A stretch of DNA of 64,000 nucleotides from Papilionanthe hookeriana x Papilionanthe teres. Taxonomy: Eukaryota; Streptophyta; Magnoliopsida; Asparagales; Orchidaceae. Location of the stretch: assembly GCA_022702705.1 (NCBI GenBank), contig CM040428.1:53995198-54059197 (forward strand), written 5' to 3'. Position 1 is the stretch's first letter; each line of letters begins with the position of its first letter. Position numbers and translations under genes: made by a program. Positions 33,150 to 44,253 of this stretch are shown here, in pieces. Under the pieces are notes generated by a model. That model worked only from the letters and a program-made list of their open reading frames with translations, made no database searches and was not told the origin of the DNA.

Positions 33150-34640
33150 TCATACAGGTCAATTAATTATGGCTTAGTCCATTTAGGTGATGATAGAAGC
33201 AGCAATATTGTTGGTTTTGATGATGTCAGGATTAAGGTGTATGATGACACTGCTATAACATTATGTGATGTCAGACACAGTCCAGATTTGAAGAAGAATT
33301 TGATTTCCTTGGGCACTCTACATAAAAATGGTTTTATTCGTAAGACAGATGAGGATAGTGAAACCATCAGAATTGTTATGGGTGCACTAACTGTGATGAA
33401 ATGAAAGTTAACTGCAGGTAATATCTACAAACTATTGGGGAGTACAGTTGTAGGTGGAGTTCATTATTTTAAATTTGATGATAATACAAAGTTATGACAT
33501 ATGCGTCTGGGTCATCTTAGTGAACGTGGGATGGCTGAATTGCATAAAAGAAATATATTGCATGGTGTTAAAAGCTGCAAGCTCGATTTCTGTAAGTTTT
33601 GTGTTCTTGAAAACAGACTAGAGTCAGTTTTATGACTGGAAAACATAAAACTGAAAGGATTCTTGATTATGTGCATTTTGATGTATGGGGCCCTACTAGG
33701 GAATCGTCATTGGGAGGTTCTCTGTATTATGTTAAATTTATTGATGATTTCTCTAGGAAAGTTTGAGTGTATTTCTTGAAACATAAATCTGAAATTTTCT
33801 CAAAATTCAAGCTGAGGTAGAGAACAAAAGTGGCAGAAAGATCGAGTAGTTGAGATCTGATAATGACACAGAGTACACAGATTCTCAGTTTCAGAAGTTT
33901 TGTGAGGAACATGGGATTCAGAGACATTATTCAGTACAAAAGACAACTCAGAAGAATGGCATTGCAGAAAGAATGAACATGCCCTTAACTGAAAGGGCAA
34001 GATGCTTGAGACTGAATGCAAGGCTTCCTAAAAGCTTATGGGCAGAGGCTGTGAATATGGCATGCTATCTCATCAATAGATCACCTCAGGCAACATCAGG
34101 TGGCAAGGTTGCAGAAGATGTATTGACAGGTAATCCAGTTAAGTTTGATCACTTGCGAATTTTTTGTTGTTCTGCTTATGTGCATGTACCTTGAAATGAA
34201 AGATCAAAACTTGATCCGAAATCCAAGAAGTGATCTTTCTGGACTATAAGAAAGATGTGAAAGGATACAAGTTTTGGGATCCGATTGCAAAAAAACGATG
34301 ATCAGCAAAGATACAGTCTTTGATGAGCAGTCCATGTTGCAGCAAAATCAAGACAATGTTCAATGGAGCAGTTATAGTTCAGATACAGTGCAGATGGATC
34401 TAGAACATCATCCAGTAGCAACTGAGAGATTTGAAGGTTCAGATCCAACGCCTGATGATTCCAATACAGATGACTTGCAGAATTATAATATAGCCAGAGA
34501 TAGACAGAGACGCACCAATATAAGACTTCCTAGCATATTGGGTTATGAGGACTTGGTCTCTTGTGCAATTCTCATCAGCAATGATGATCCAACCACTTTT
34601 CAAGGAGTTATCACCGGTCAGGAGAAAGAGAAATAGATGG
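33150..34640 (+). pseudogene. Copia integrase region
   Basis: The pre-integrase zinc-binding module reads MRLGHLSERGMAEL...CKFCV (about 33500-33605). The catalytic core follows, with the first Asp in HFDVWGPTRESSLGG, the second in LRSDNDTEYTDSQF and the Glu in KNGIAERMN, then LTERARCLRLNARLPKSLWA. The usual second-Asp motif DNGGEY is altered to DNDTEY. Stops at 33495 (LW to stop), 33764 (KVW to stop) and 34634 interrupt it, and a frameshift lies near 33610-33650. Confidence 0.87.
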
Positions 34641-36152
34641 GTGCAATGGTTGAGAAGATGAAGTCTTTGCAGAAAAATCGCACATGAAAGCTAGTTCAGC
34701 TTCCCGAGGGAAAGAAGATTATTGGGTGCAAGTGGGTCTACAAAAGGAAAGGTGCAGTATCAGTAAAATAAGAGGAAAAGTTCAAAGCTCGACTGGAAGC
34801 AAAAGGATTTTCTCAGCAGAAGGGGAAAGATTATGATGAAACCTTTTCTCTTGTGGTCAGACATACTTCAATCAGGATAGTGCTTGCATTAGTAGCTATT
34901 TTGGATCTGCATCTGAAGCAAATGGATGTTAAAACTGCTTTTTTACACGGTGATCTGGAGGAGCAGATTTACATGGAGCATCCAGAAGAGTTCACTCAAC
35001 CTAGACAGGAGCATCTGGTTTGCAGGTTAAAGAAATCGTTATATGGGTTGAGTCAGTCTTTAAAACAATGGTATAAGCGGTTTGAATCCTACATGATTCA
35101 GATTGGCTACAAGCGATGTGAGTATGATTGTTGTGTCTATATTAAGAACCTTGATGATGGTTTTATTATTTTTCTGCTACTTTATGTTAACGATATACTA
35201 ATTGCTGCAAAGAATATGCATGATGTCCTTAGTTTGAAAGCTTTACTGAGCCAGAGATTTGACATAAAAGACTTGGGTCCTACAAAGAAGATTCTCGGAA
35301 TGGAGATTCAGCGGGATAGAGGCTCAAGACAACCGTGTTTATCTCAATGAGGCTATGTTAAGAAAATACTAGACATGTTTAAGATGAGCAACGCTAAGCC
35401 TGTGAGCAATCCATTGGCAAATCATTTCAAGCTTTCTTTAGAACAGTGCCCGAAGACAAATAAGGAAATCGAAGACATAACAAAGGTTCTATATGTCAGT
35501 GCGCATTGACTGCTTGATGTATCCAATGGTGTGTACTCGTTCTGATTAGGCTCATGCTGTTAGTCAAGTCTGCAAATACATGTCTAAACCAGGAATGCGA
35601 CATTAGGAAGCAGCCAAGTGGATTTTCAGGTATCTGAAGGGTACTGTAGGACAAAGAAATATTTTTGAGAGTCAGCAGAATGATCCTTCAGATGTGGGGT
35701 ACGTTGATTCAGACTATGTATGTGATTTGGATGGCAGAAGGTCTATAAAAAGGTGTGTGTTTACTCTTAGTGGAGGGTATATATGTTGGAAATCAACAAT
35801 TCAGTCTATTGTGGCGTTATCTACAACTGAAGCAGAGTATACGGCAGTAGTTGAAGCTGCTAAAGAAGTCTTATGGCTTACTGGGCTAGTAAAGGAACTA
35901 AGTGTGAAGAAAGGAATTTAGTTGCGTTGTGATAGTCAAAGTGTTATTTATTTGGCTAAGAGCTAGGTGTGTCATGCAAGAACCAAGCATATTGATGTCA
36001 GGTATCACAAGATCAGAGAATTGATTACTTCTAATGAGATACTATTGCAGAAGGTTCATACTAATGAGAATATCGTTGATATGTTGACCAAATCAGTTAC
36101 CATCAACAAATTCTTGCATTGTTTGGACTTATTGAATATTCACAGTTGTTAA
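34640..36152 (+). pseudogene. Copia reverse transcriptase and RNase H region
   Basis: RT reads KKIIGCKWVYKRKG, then ARLEAKGFSQQKGKDYDETF, LKQMDVKTAFLHGDLEEQIY and KKSLYGLSQSLKQWYKRF. The catalytic box YVDD is changed to YVND (35186-35197 region), so the enzyme would be dead. RNase H follows: GYVDSDYVCDLDGRRSI, IVALSTTEAEYTAV, VCHARTKHIDVRYH, and the C-terminal block ENIVDMLTKSVTINKFLHCL ending near 36150. Further stops occur at 34685 (TW to stop), 35348 and 35964 (Gln to stop). Confidence 0.92.
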
Positions 36153-36243
36153 AGAAGCATGGTGGCCCAACCCACATAGATGCATGTGTAACTCCCGGAT
36201 ATCTTTTCTCCTAAAGGGCTGAATATTCGCCAAGGTGAAGATT

Positions 36244-36587
36244 TGTTGGGTATGGCTCATATACCAAATAAAGAATAGATGTTGGAGCGAAGCGAGCTGT
36301 CAAATCGGTTGAGTTACGTTATGTGGGTTGAGAGTGCGGAGGCACACCCCCGCGGTATAGTACATGAGTAATTTTGTAATTACACATTGTACTATAGGGT
36401 TATATATATGTTCGTTATTTGTAACCCTATAAAGAATTTTGTACCTTGTACTCTTTTCTGAAATTGAAAGAAAACCGCCGCTCTGCTTCCGATGACGTAG
36501 GCATCTTTGTCGAACCTCTTTAAATCTCTGTGTGTTCTTCTGGATTTGTGTTGATTCTTGCATTTATTTGCCTTAAAATTCTCAACA
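36244..36587 (+). repeat. 3' LTR of the Copia element
   Basis: This 344-bp copy has intact TGTTGGG...CTCAACA ends, preceded by a purine-rich ccaaggtgaagat tract. The ctatc target duplication follows immediately at 36588-36592. Confidence 0.94.
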
Positions 36588-36592
36588 CTATC

Positions 36593-38518
36593 CTGAATGG
36601 TGGCAGCAAAATCATAGCCTGGACAGAAAGAGAAACAGCGAATAACGTTTGTTCTGGTTGCGGCAGCGAGAGGGAATGACAACAGCAGTGACAAAGCAAG
36701 CGGGGAGACTGTAGGACAGCAAGAGGATGTCCGTCCAAGGTGGCAACAGCGAGAGAAACAGCAGATAGCGGCTGTTCTAGTCGGAGGCAGCAAGAGGGAA
36801 TGATGCCAGCAATGATAAGACGTTCTGCAGGTCGGCAAGAGGATGGTCATTCTAGGCCGGCAACAGCGAGGATATGCGGCTGAAATTAGAAAACTGCAAT
36901 GAAAACAAGCAATGGGCTACCGTTCTGGTGCGACTGCAGCAATGAAGGGCGGCAAGGAGCAACTTGAGGATGTGGAAGGAGATATTGAAGATAATCACCA
37001 TTCCGGGAGCAAGATACAATCGGAGCACAACTCGGACCCTTGGATACAACCCTCAAGGAAAAATAGAGACACTACCGACAATCTCGAACAATCATGCACA
37101 AAATATTATGGATCCAAACTCAAATACAACACATATATAGGAAATCACTAAACAAGAAGAAAGGGTTACAGAAAACTTAAAGTAAACAAAAAAATGTCGC
37201 CCAATTGAGTCTTCCCATGATCGCGGGAGCGGCTTCCCGCATCTCGGGAGTAGCGTCCTGCTTCAAATTTGGATCTAGAGATTAACTTGTTTAATTTTCG
37301 GGCAAAGTTGAACTCAACACATCAACTCGAAATTAAACTAAATTTAATGCAAAAAAATAACTTGTCAAGCCAAAATTGACCAGAAAATCCCAACTTTACT
37401 GGTATAGTTGCCTTGCCATATGTTTACTCAAATCGGAATCAAGCTAACCGGGTTGAAACTGAGTCAAATTTGGGTCAATCTTTCTGATCTATTAAATCAC
37501 CAGCACAATTTGGGTCACGCAAGTTTGAACTAAACCTGATTCGTTTAATCAAATTGATATTAAACGGAATATTTCTTTTCTTATTGAATAGTGCCAAGAT
37601 ATTATAAAGAATAATAATTATTTAAAACTTGATTTTTTTTTTCAGTTAACAAGTTAAAACAAAATCACTATATTTGAAGGATTTGTGAAACTTAAATTTA
37701 AAACTTATGTTTAATTAAACCTAATCTAATGATAAAATTTAAGGAAATTGACATACATACCTCAAAATACTTATGGATTTACATATCTAACACATAAAAT
37801 TTATTATTTACATTTATAACACCTTAGTGCTATAAACATATGCGTTGAAAGGTGCTCGACTTTTAAAAAATTAATAAAAAAATGGTATTTTTGATGTGTT
37901 ATATAAACGTAAATATTAAAGTTTAGGTGTTAGATATGTAAATACATGAGAACTGTGTGGTACGTGTAAATGACTTTAAAATTTAATAAATTTCATAATA
38001 TTCTAAAAACATATTCCATCTTCTAAGCAGTAATAAACAAGAGAAAAATAAAGGAAAGGCTAGCCCAGCTGATTTGCGTGCAAGATCTCTACAGTCTATA
38101 CACGCAGATCACTCGTTTGCTTCTGTACAACCTAGGACAAATTGCTATATTGAAAGGACATCTGTCGAGTGTATTGAAGCATCCCACAAACCAAAGCATA
38201 TAGAAAGCATCGACACACACACACGCACACAGAGAGGCGCTTAAACTTTTTCACCTGTGAATGGAGGAATTTCCTACGGTAGAGATGAGAGAGGTAAAAG
38301 CTCTCACAATCGATAAAAGAACACGATAGAAGTAGCAGCAGCGACATCTTTTCTTGGAGTTTAGCCCTCATTTTTTTGCATCAGATAGTTGTGTTCCGTT
38401 CCAACCATTGACATGGAGAAAGTAGAATCTCTATCGTCATCTTTATATGCATAAGAAAACTGCTTTTGATATAGTCTTCATTTAAAGCTGAGCAACATAA
38501 TGAGTTCAAATTGATCAG
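36593..38518. other. Split pre-insertion locus, then AT-rich spacer with a MITE
   Basis: 36629-36860 holds two imperfect tandem copies of a unit of about 120 bp (agagaaacagcg... to ggcaacagcg). The purine-rich, GC-richer DNA to about 37080 was continuous with 31040-31165 before the Copia insertion. A short gatcgcgggagc/cttcccgcatctcgggag stretch lies at about 37220-37255. A palindromic MITE copy lies at about 37745-37975, and a (CA)n-like run at about 38210-38230. No protein-coding gene was recognised. Confidence 0.5.
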
Positions 38519-39114
38519 TGTTGTGGAGCCCGAATGTACCCACAGTCGAAGAACGAGCTGCAACTGTCATGATGTGGCCGCGCCTAAAGTGGCATAGCTA
38601 CTCCGGGTATCGTAGCCACGCCTCAACCAAGCGTAGCTATGCCATTGGATCGCTCAACACACATTTTTATCCTGATCAGGTAGAATACTTACACCGCCAC
38701 TCAGCATGGTCACCCGCAAGCGATTCGTCCTGTTTAGTTCTTCAAGTTCACAGCAATTTCTCGCGTGCGATTTTCGATAAGGTTCTCGTAAAGCAGAGAA
38801 GAATCGATGAGGAGAATTTCAAAGTGTGATTTCTTTTGTGAAATCGAGAGGAAATGTTTAGAGCAAAGTTTTGTATGTTCTATTGATTGTGTAGAGAAGA
38901 TCAGAGTGAAAACTTATTGGTGGTGTGACTCCACGGTTTTTACTTGTTCTCAGATTTTTTCACATAAATATTGGAGTCTTATTTCTCGAATTGTTGATTT
39001 TTGTTTGATTTATTTTTGTTTTGGATTTCTCGAATTTATTGTATTCCTATTGTGTGATGTAGTTTTGATTTCTGATTGATCGAAGCCATAAAAGTATATA
39101 GTTTCATCCCAACA
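38519..39114 (+). repeat. 5' LTR of Copia element A with PBS
   Basis: A repeat of 596 bp, TGTTG...CAACA, followed two bases later by the primer binding site at 39117-39128. It carries short palindromic gcatagctac/gtagctatgcc motifs. It differs from the 3' copy by many substitutions and indels, indicating an older insertion than the Copia element at 31171. Confidence 0.85.
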
Positions 39115-39156
39115 AGTGATATCAGAGCAAAAGTTATTTGCTTTGAGGGAAAACAA

Positions 39157-40366
39157 TGGCCAACAGAGCAAGCTACAAAGTGGAGAAGTTCAATGGATCG
39201 TACTTTGTGTTTTGGACGATGCAAGTGGAGAAATTTTTATATGAAAAAAAAAATTATATCTACCACTATAAGGAATCACTAAGAAGCTTAAATCTAGGAT
39301 TATGGAGGAATGAGAAGTGTTAGATTGAAGGCCCAACGATTGATCCGTTTAACTTAAAGATATACGAAAAATCATCTGCTTTAAATAAGATTTTTCTGAT
39401 CAAGAATTATTCAACATAAAGATTGTGGAAAACAATTCAATGGAAGAACATCATTGCAATTTCAATCCTAATATTTTGTAGGATCAAATTTGATGATGAA
39501 GCCAGGGCACTGTTGATATTGTCTTCAGTGTCGGACAATAGGAATGGATTGGTCACTACAGTGAGTAATCTTTAGGAAATATGAAGTTCAACTTCGATGA
39601 CATCGTGGGATTGGTGCTGAATAAAGAAGTTCACAGAAGAACAAAAAATTGTGAATTTTCATATTCTACATTGAACTGAAAAAAAGGAAAAATTTTGGAC
39701 AAAGAATATGGGAATAGAAAGATTTAAGTCTAAAAGAAAAAAGTTCATGCCAAGCAAAGAAAATGACAGAGGAGAATGCTAGAATTGTAGAAAGAAATGA
39801 GATTTCAAGAACAACTTTAAAGCTCTAAGAAAAACTAATGGTAGACAACATAAAAGAAATCACTTTGCAAATGCCTCCACAGTCGATATTAAAGTTGACT
39901 TCCTGGTGTTATTCCTAGTTGGTATTGAATCGTAGATAGTAAATTCAGATGCTTATTTCTACGCATGCGAAGTTTTAAAAAATTGCACTCATATTGATCT
40001 AGAAAAAGTTTTTTTGTTAGAAAATAAGGCCAACAATATCATAAAAAGGGTGATGTGGATATCAAGTTATCAAATGGAATAGTTTGGAAGCTTACTAAAG
40101 TTAAACACGGATCTAGTTTCTATGAACCAGTTGACAAAATCAGAATTTGTGACTACTTTCACAAGTGATTTGTGAAAGCTAGGATGGTAATGGCTCGGGA
40201 AATATTGAAGGCACTTTTTATCTGATCAATGGCATGGTGGATTCCATTGATGTGGTCGGAACAAGGTGGATACAGGTTTGTGGCACCGTAAGCTTGGCCA
40301 TATATATGATGCTTTATTTTCTAATAAGGAGATGAAGCAACTTGTGGATGAACCTATTGCTCAATG
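39157..40366 (+). pseudogene. Element A gag, protease and pre-integrase remnants
   Basis: Gag opens with MANRASYKVEKFNGSYFVFW and continues with DDEARALLILSSVSDNRNGL and FDDIVGLVLNKEVHRRTK. A zinc knuckle (GEC-N--KK--FKNNFKA) is followed by a degenerate protease (WIVNSDAYFYACEVLKN, in place of DSGAS) and the pre-integrase motif WHRKLGHIYDALFSNKEMK. It is heavily broken by stops and frame changes. Confidence 0.75.
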
Positions 40367-42585
40367 AAAAGATCTTGTCGTACGAGGTAGAACTCAAGAG
40401 AAAGTTTCGGTGAAGATACAAAGAGTGGACAATATCCAGAAATAATGATTAGATCTATAATTACTGTAAGAAAAGGGAGCACATCAAATTTGAGTGCTAC
40501 AAGTAGCAGATTAAAAAAAAGAAATCTTCAAATCCAACAGGGAAACAACCAAGTCATTTTGGTGAAGTCAGAGTTGTTGAAGAAGCTATTAATGTATGAG
40601 AACTAGTAGTCTCCAACGAAGAACGTCGTGACATTTGGGTTTTTTATTCAGCCTGGACATTTCGTATGTGTCCCAATAGGGATTAGTTTTCAACATATAA
40701 GACAATGTCAAAGGGTACCATCGTAATAGATAATAATGTTTCTTGTAAGATAATCATTTTCGGAACTCTTAGAATTAGAATGTTTGATGGATTCATCAGA
40801 ATACCTAGAGATATGAGACATGTCCCAGATCTAAAAATCAATCTAGTTTATTTAAGTATTGTTGATGATAAAGGGTAAAAGTATTTTGGTGAACGTGGAG
40901 TTTTAAAGGTTGGGAAAGACTCTTATTCTGATGAAAGAACAGAAGAATTTTGTTGGACTATATGTCTTATGAGACTCTACTGTGTTAGGTGATCAACAAT
41001 TACTACTTCCACGTCAGAAGATGAAACAACTAGACTTTGGCATATGTGTCTTGAGCATATGAGTGAGAATTGGATAATAGAACTGAGGAAGGGGTTCTAA
41101 ATCATCAGAATATTGAGCACTGTGTGTTTAAAAAATAAAAGAGAGTTGAGTTCAATATTGACATTCACAGTATCAAGAAAATACTAGGAGTACATATATT
41201 ATGATTTATAAGGATCATCTATAATACCATCTGAAAGATGTATCAATTATATGTTGACGTTCATTGATGATTTCTTCAGAAAAGTTTTGGTGTTATTGAA
41301 ACTCAAGAGCAATGTTTCTACTATATTTAATAGAACATCGTGATCGAGAATCAGACTGTAAAGCAGATCAAACTTATTCACACTGATGATGGGTTGGAGT
41401 TCTTTTCAAGAGAATTTAATGTCTCTTGCAAATCAAAATGAATTATGAGAGATTTCACTGTCTGATACACACCTCAACAAAATGGCGTGGCAAATGAACA
41501 AGACTATAATGGTGAAGGTTTGTTGTACATTCTCCAATATCAAATTACCTAAGTCATGTTGAGTTGAACTGCTTCTATAGCTTATATCTTAATGTATCGT
41601 TCTTATTTCATTGCTATTGACAAGAAAACTCCATAGGAGATTTGGTCGGCTGCACATATAGATTACTCTAATTTAAGAATTTTTGGATATCCAACATATG
41701 CTCCTATTAATAATGGTAAATTAGAGCATATATATATAAGTGTGTATTTCTTAATTATAATTAAAAGTTATAAGTTATGGTGCGGAGAAACTAAGAAAAT
41801 GGTCATTAGTAGAGATGTTGTATTTGCCGAGTATGTAATATTACATACAAAATCTACTACAGAATCTAAAAATGATTAAAAGTAAATGACTAGCAGATAA
41901 GTGGAGCTTCAAATTGATACCTGTATATCCCCAATCATAATCAGATAATCATGATGATATTATTTTCTCACCATAACAACAACAATAATGCCTGTATTCT
42001 ATTGCCAAGAATAGAAAAAGAAGAGAAACTAAAGTGCTAGAAGGTATTGTGAGGCTAATTTGATTGCTTACTCAAAATGTAGCTGAAGGTGTCGAGTGTG
42101 GTGAAGAACCTTCCAGCTATAAGTTGTGAATTCAGTTGACTAAGTTGATGATCGTTATGCAAGAGGAGATTGAATCCTTACATAATAATATAACTTGAGA
42201 TTTGGCAAAATTATCTCAAGGAAAGAAGGTTGTACGACGCAAATGGGTGTTTAAGAAGAAGAAAGGTATATCACGAGTTAAAGATGTCCAATAAAAGGCT
42301 AGACTTGTTACAAATGGATTTAGTCAAATTTCAGGAGTAGACTTTACAGATGTATTCTCTGCAATACTCAACTATAGCTCAATTGTAGTTCTACTTAGTA
42401 TTGTGGCTAAGCATGACCTTGAGCTTGAGCTGGAACAGTTATATAGCTCAATTGTAGTTTTACTTAGTATTGTGGCTAAGCATGATCTTGAGCTTGAGCT
42501 GGAACAGTTATATAGCTCAATTGTAGTTTTACTTAGTATTGTGGCTTAGCATGATCTTGAACTTGAGCTGGAGCAGTTATATGTA

Positions 42586-42622
<37 letters not shown>

Positions 42623-44253
42623 ATTGAGAGCTTGAAGAAGACATATATATGCAACACTCTGAGGGCTTCAAGGTTAGAGAAAAGGAAGACCGTGTTTGTT
42701 TGTTGAAAAATTCCTTTACAGTTGGAAACAGAAAAATATGATGCATTCATGATTGCTCATGAGTTTAACAGTAGTTATGATAGTTGTGTTTGCTTAAAAA
42801 AAATAATAAATGATCATTTATCTACTTGCTCTTATATGTCGATGATATGTTAACAGCTGTTAAGGATAAACAAGATATCAAAATGTTAAAAGCTCCAACC
42901 TAGTAGTGAGTTTGAGATGAAAGATTTTAGAGCTGCAAAGAAAATACTTGACATACATATTCAGAGATATAGAAAAGCAGATAAAAACAAAAAAATACAC
43001 TGAGAAAATTCTATATAAATTTAATATGTAGAATAACAATTTTGTTAGTACTTCGTTAGCTGTAGATTTAAGACTTTCATCAACCCTATGCTCACACTCT
43101 AATGATGAGATTGAATATTTATCTCAAGTTTCATATGCAGTTAGTACAATTAGTAGATATGCGAGGAATTCAGGTAAATAAGGTTGAAAAGCAGTTCAAT
43201 GGATTCTCGATCCTCAGGTATCTAGGTGAAACAAAAGATGCTTATTTGCAGTTCACAAGGACTATAAATAGAATTATTAACTTTGTTGATTCAAAATTTT
43301 GCTAGAAATCTTGATAGAAAGATATCACTTACAGGATACGTGTTTACTATTGGTGGTTGTGAGATTAACTAGAATGCTACTTTATATACAATAGTGGCAA
43401 TATCTACAAATGAAACTGAGTACATGGCAATTATTGAAACCTGCAAAGAAGCACTTTGGTCAAAAGATCTATTTGAAGATTTTAGTAAAATTTTGAATAT
43501 AATCACATTGATGTGTGATAGAGTATTATTCATCTCAGCAAAGATAAGATGTTTCACGAGAGAACTGAGCACATTGATGTTTATTACCAATTTGTTTGCG
43601 ATGTTATCTCTCGTGATCATATTATTGTGAGCAAGATCAGAACCCATGATAACTCTATGGATATAATACTTAGGAACTCCAAATAGCCAAGTTTGAGCAT
43701 TGCTTAGAATTGGTTGGCATTCATTCTTGATCGTTAGAACTTTTTGAAAGAGGTGAAGAAAGTTTTATTTTACACTTTGGAAATTTGTGTCAAGAGATTG
43801 CTAAATATGACCCAAATTTTATGGGTCTCATTTATTGTCTCATAAAGAAATTATGACCATAAAGACCAAAGATTTAGAAGAAAACTGAGAGCATGTGAAT
43901 TGAAACTTTAGAAGAAAATTATGAACATGTGAATTGAGGCTTTAGAAGAAAATTGTGAGCACCCATATTAAAGATTTTGACCGTTAGATCAAGCTTATAA
44001 TAGACTTTAGATTGCAATCCATCCGCTATTATTTTATTGATTTTCTTTTAATTATTTCTTTTAAGTGGGTCTTGTTAAAACTATATATACCCCTTTTCAA
44101 ATGACACTTTTTAAGTATAATCTCATATTTGATATAGTGAATTCTCCTACTCTAACGTGATTTTTCCCAACATGGGTCTTCCACGTAAAATTTGTTTATT
44201 CTTTCTTTGATTTATTTTACTATATCCAATCAATTGAATATCAAATTATAACA
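40367..44253 (+). mobile_element. Copia element B, 5'-truncated, inserted in element A
   Basis: Near 40366 the element A sequence stops and a second Copia begins in mid-gag (DLVVRGRTQEKVSVK). It continues with its own zinc knuckle (NYCKKREHIKFECYK, about 40460), protease remnant (DIWVFYSAWTFRMC), pre-integrase (LWHMCLEHMSENW), integrase (TFIDDFFRKVLVLLK), reverse transcriptase (YVDDMLTAVKD, about 42836-42870) and RNase H (TIVAISTNETEYMAIIETCK). Purine-rich sequence ends near 43775, followed by an LTR-like stretch of about 0.47 kb (about 43780-44253). No 5' LTR of B is present. B is dead: stops and frameshifts throughout. Confidence 0.78.
42373..42579 (+). repeat. 69-bp x 3 in-frame tandem repeat in element B reverse transcriptase
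   Basis: Three near-identical 69-bp units begin at 42373, 42442 and 42511. Each encodes the 23-residue segment that starts YSSIVVLLSIVAK and ends HDLELELEQL, corresponding to one copy of the RT palm segment in relatives (...VLLSIVA...LEQLDVKTAFLHG). The unit length is a multiple of three, so the frame is kept; the third copy has a stop (TAG) for Lys. A 31-T homopolymer follows at 42590-42620, at the place of the TAFLHG codons. Confidence 0.9.

Larger units (their letters stand above)
31171..36587 (+). mobile_element. Ty1/Copia LTR retrotransposon, complete but decayed
   Basis: 5' LTR 31171-31515 and 3' LTR 36244-36587 are clearly homologous, and the element is flanked by a perfect 5-bp target duplication, ctatc (31166-31170 and 36588-36592). 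The + strand carries in Copia order: an unusual CpG-rich leader (about 31540-32120), gag (about 32240-32990), protease box IFDSGCSYHI (about 33090), GAG-pre-integrase (LGHLSERGM), integrase, reverse transcriptase and RNase H, ending near 36152. Many stops and several frameshifts break it, so it is not autonomous today. The LTRs are close in sequence apart from point changes and a few short indels, suggesting a moderate age. It sits between the MCTP and HMA5-like genes. Confidence 0.95.

Noticed and set aside
36392..36850. 152-codon minus-strand open frame
   Set aside because: It crosses from the 3' LTR of the Copia element into the flanking tandem repeat; low-complexity composition (Ser/Leu/Cys), no homology recognised.
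42373..42579. Possible CRISPR-like or minisatellite array
   Set aside because: The three units are contiguous without spacers and encode a reverse transcriptase segment; this is a eukaryotic element, so CRISPR is excluded.
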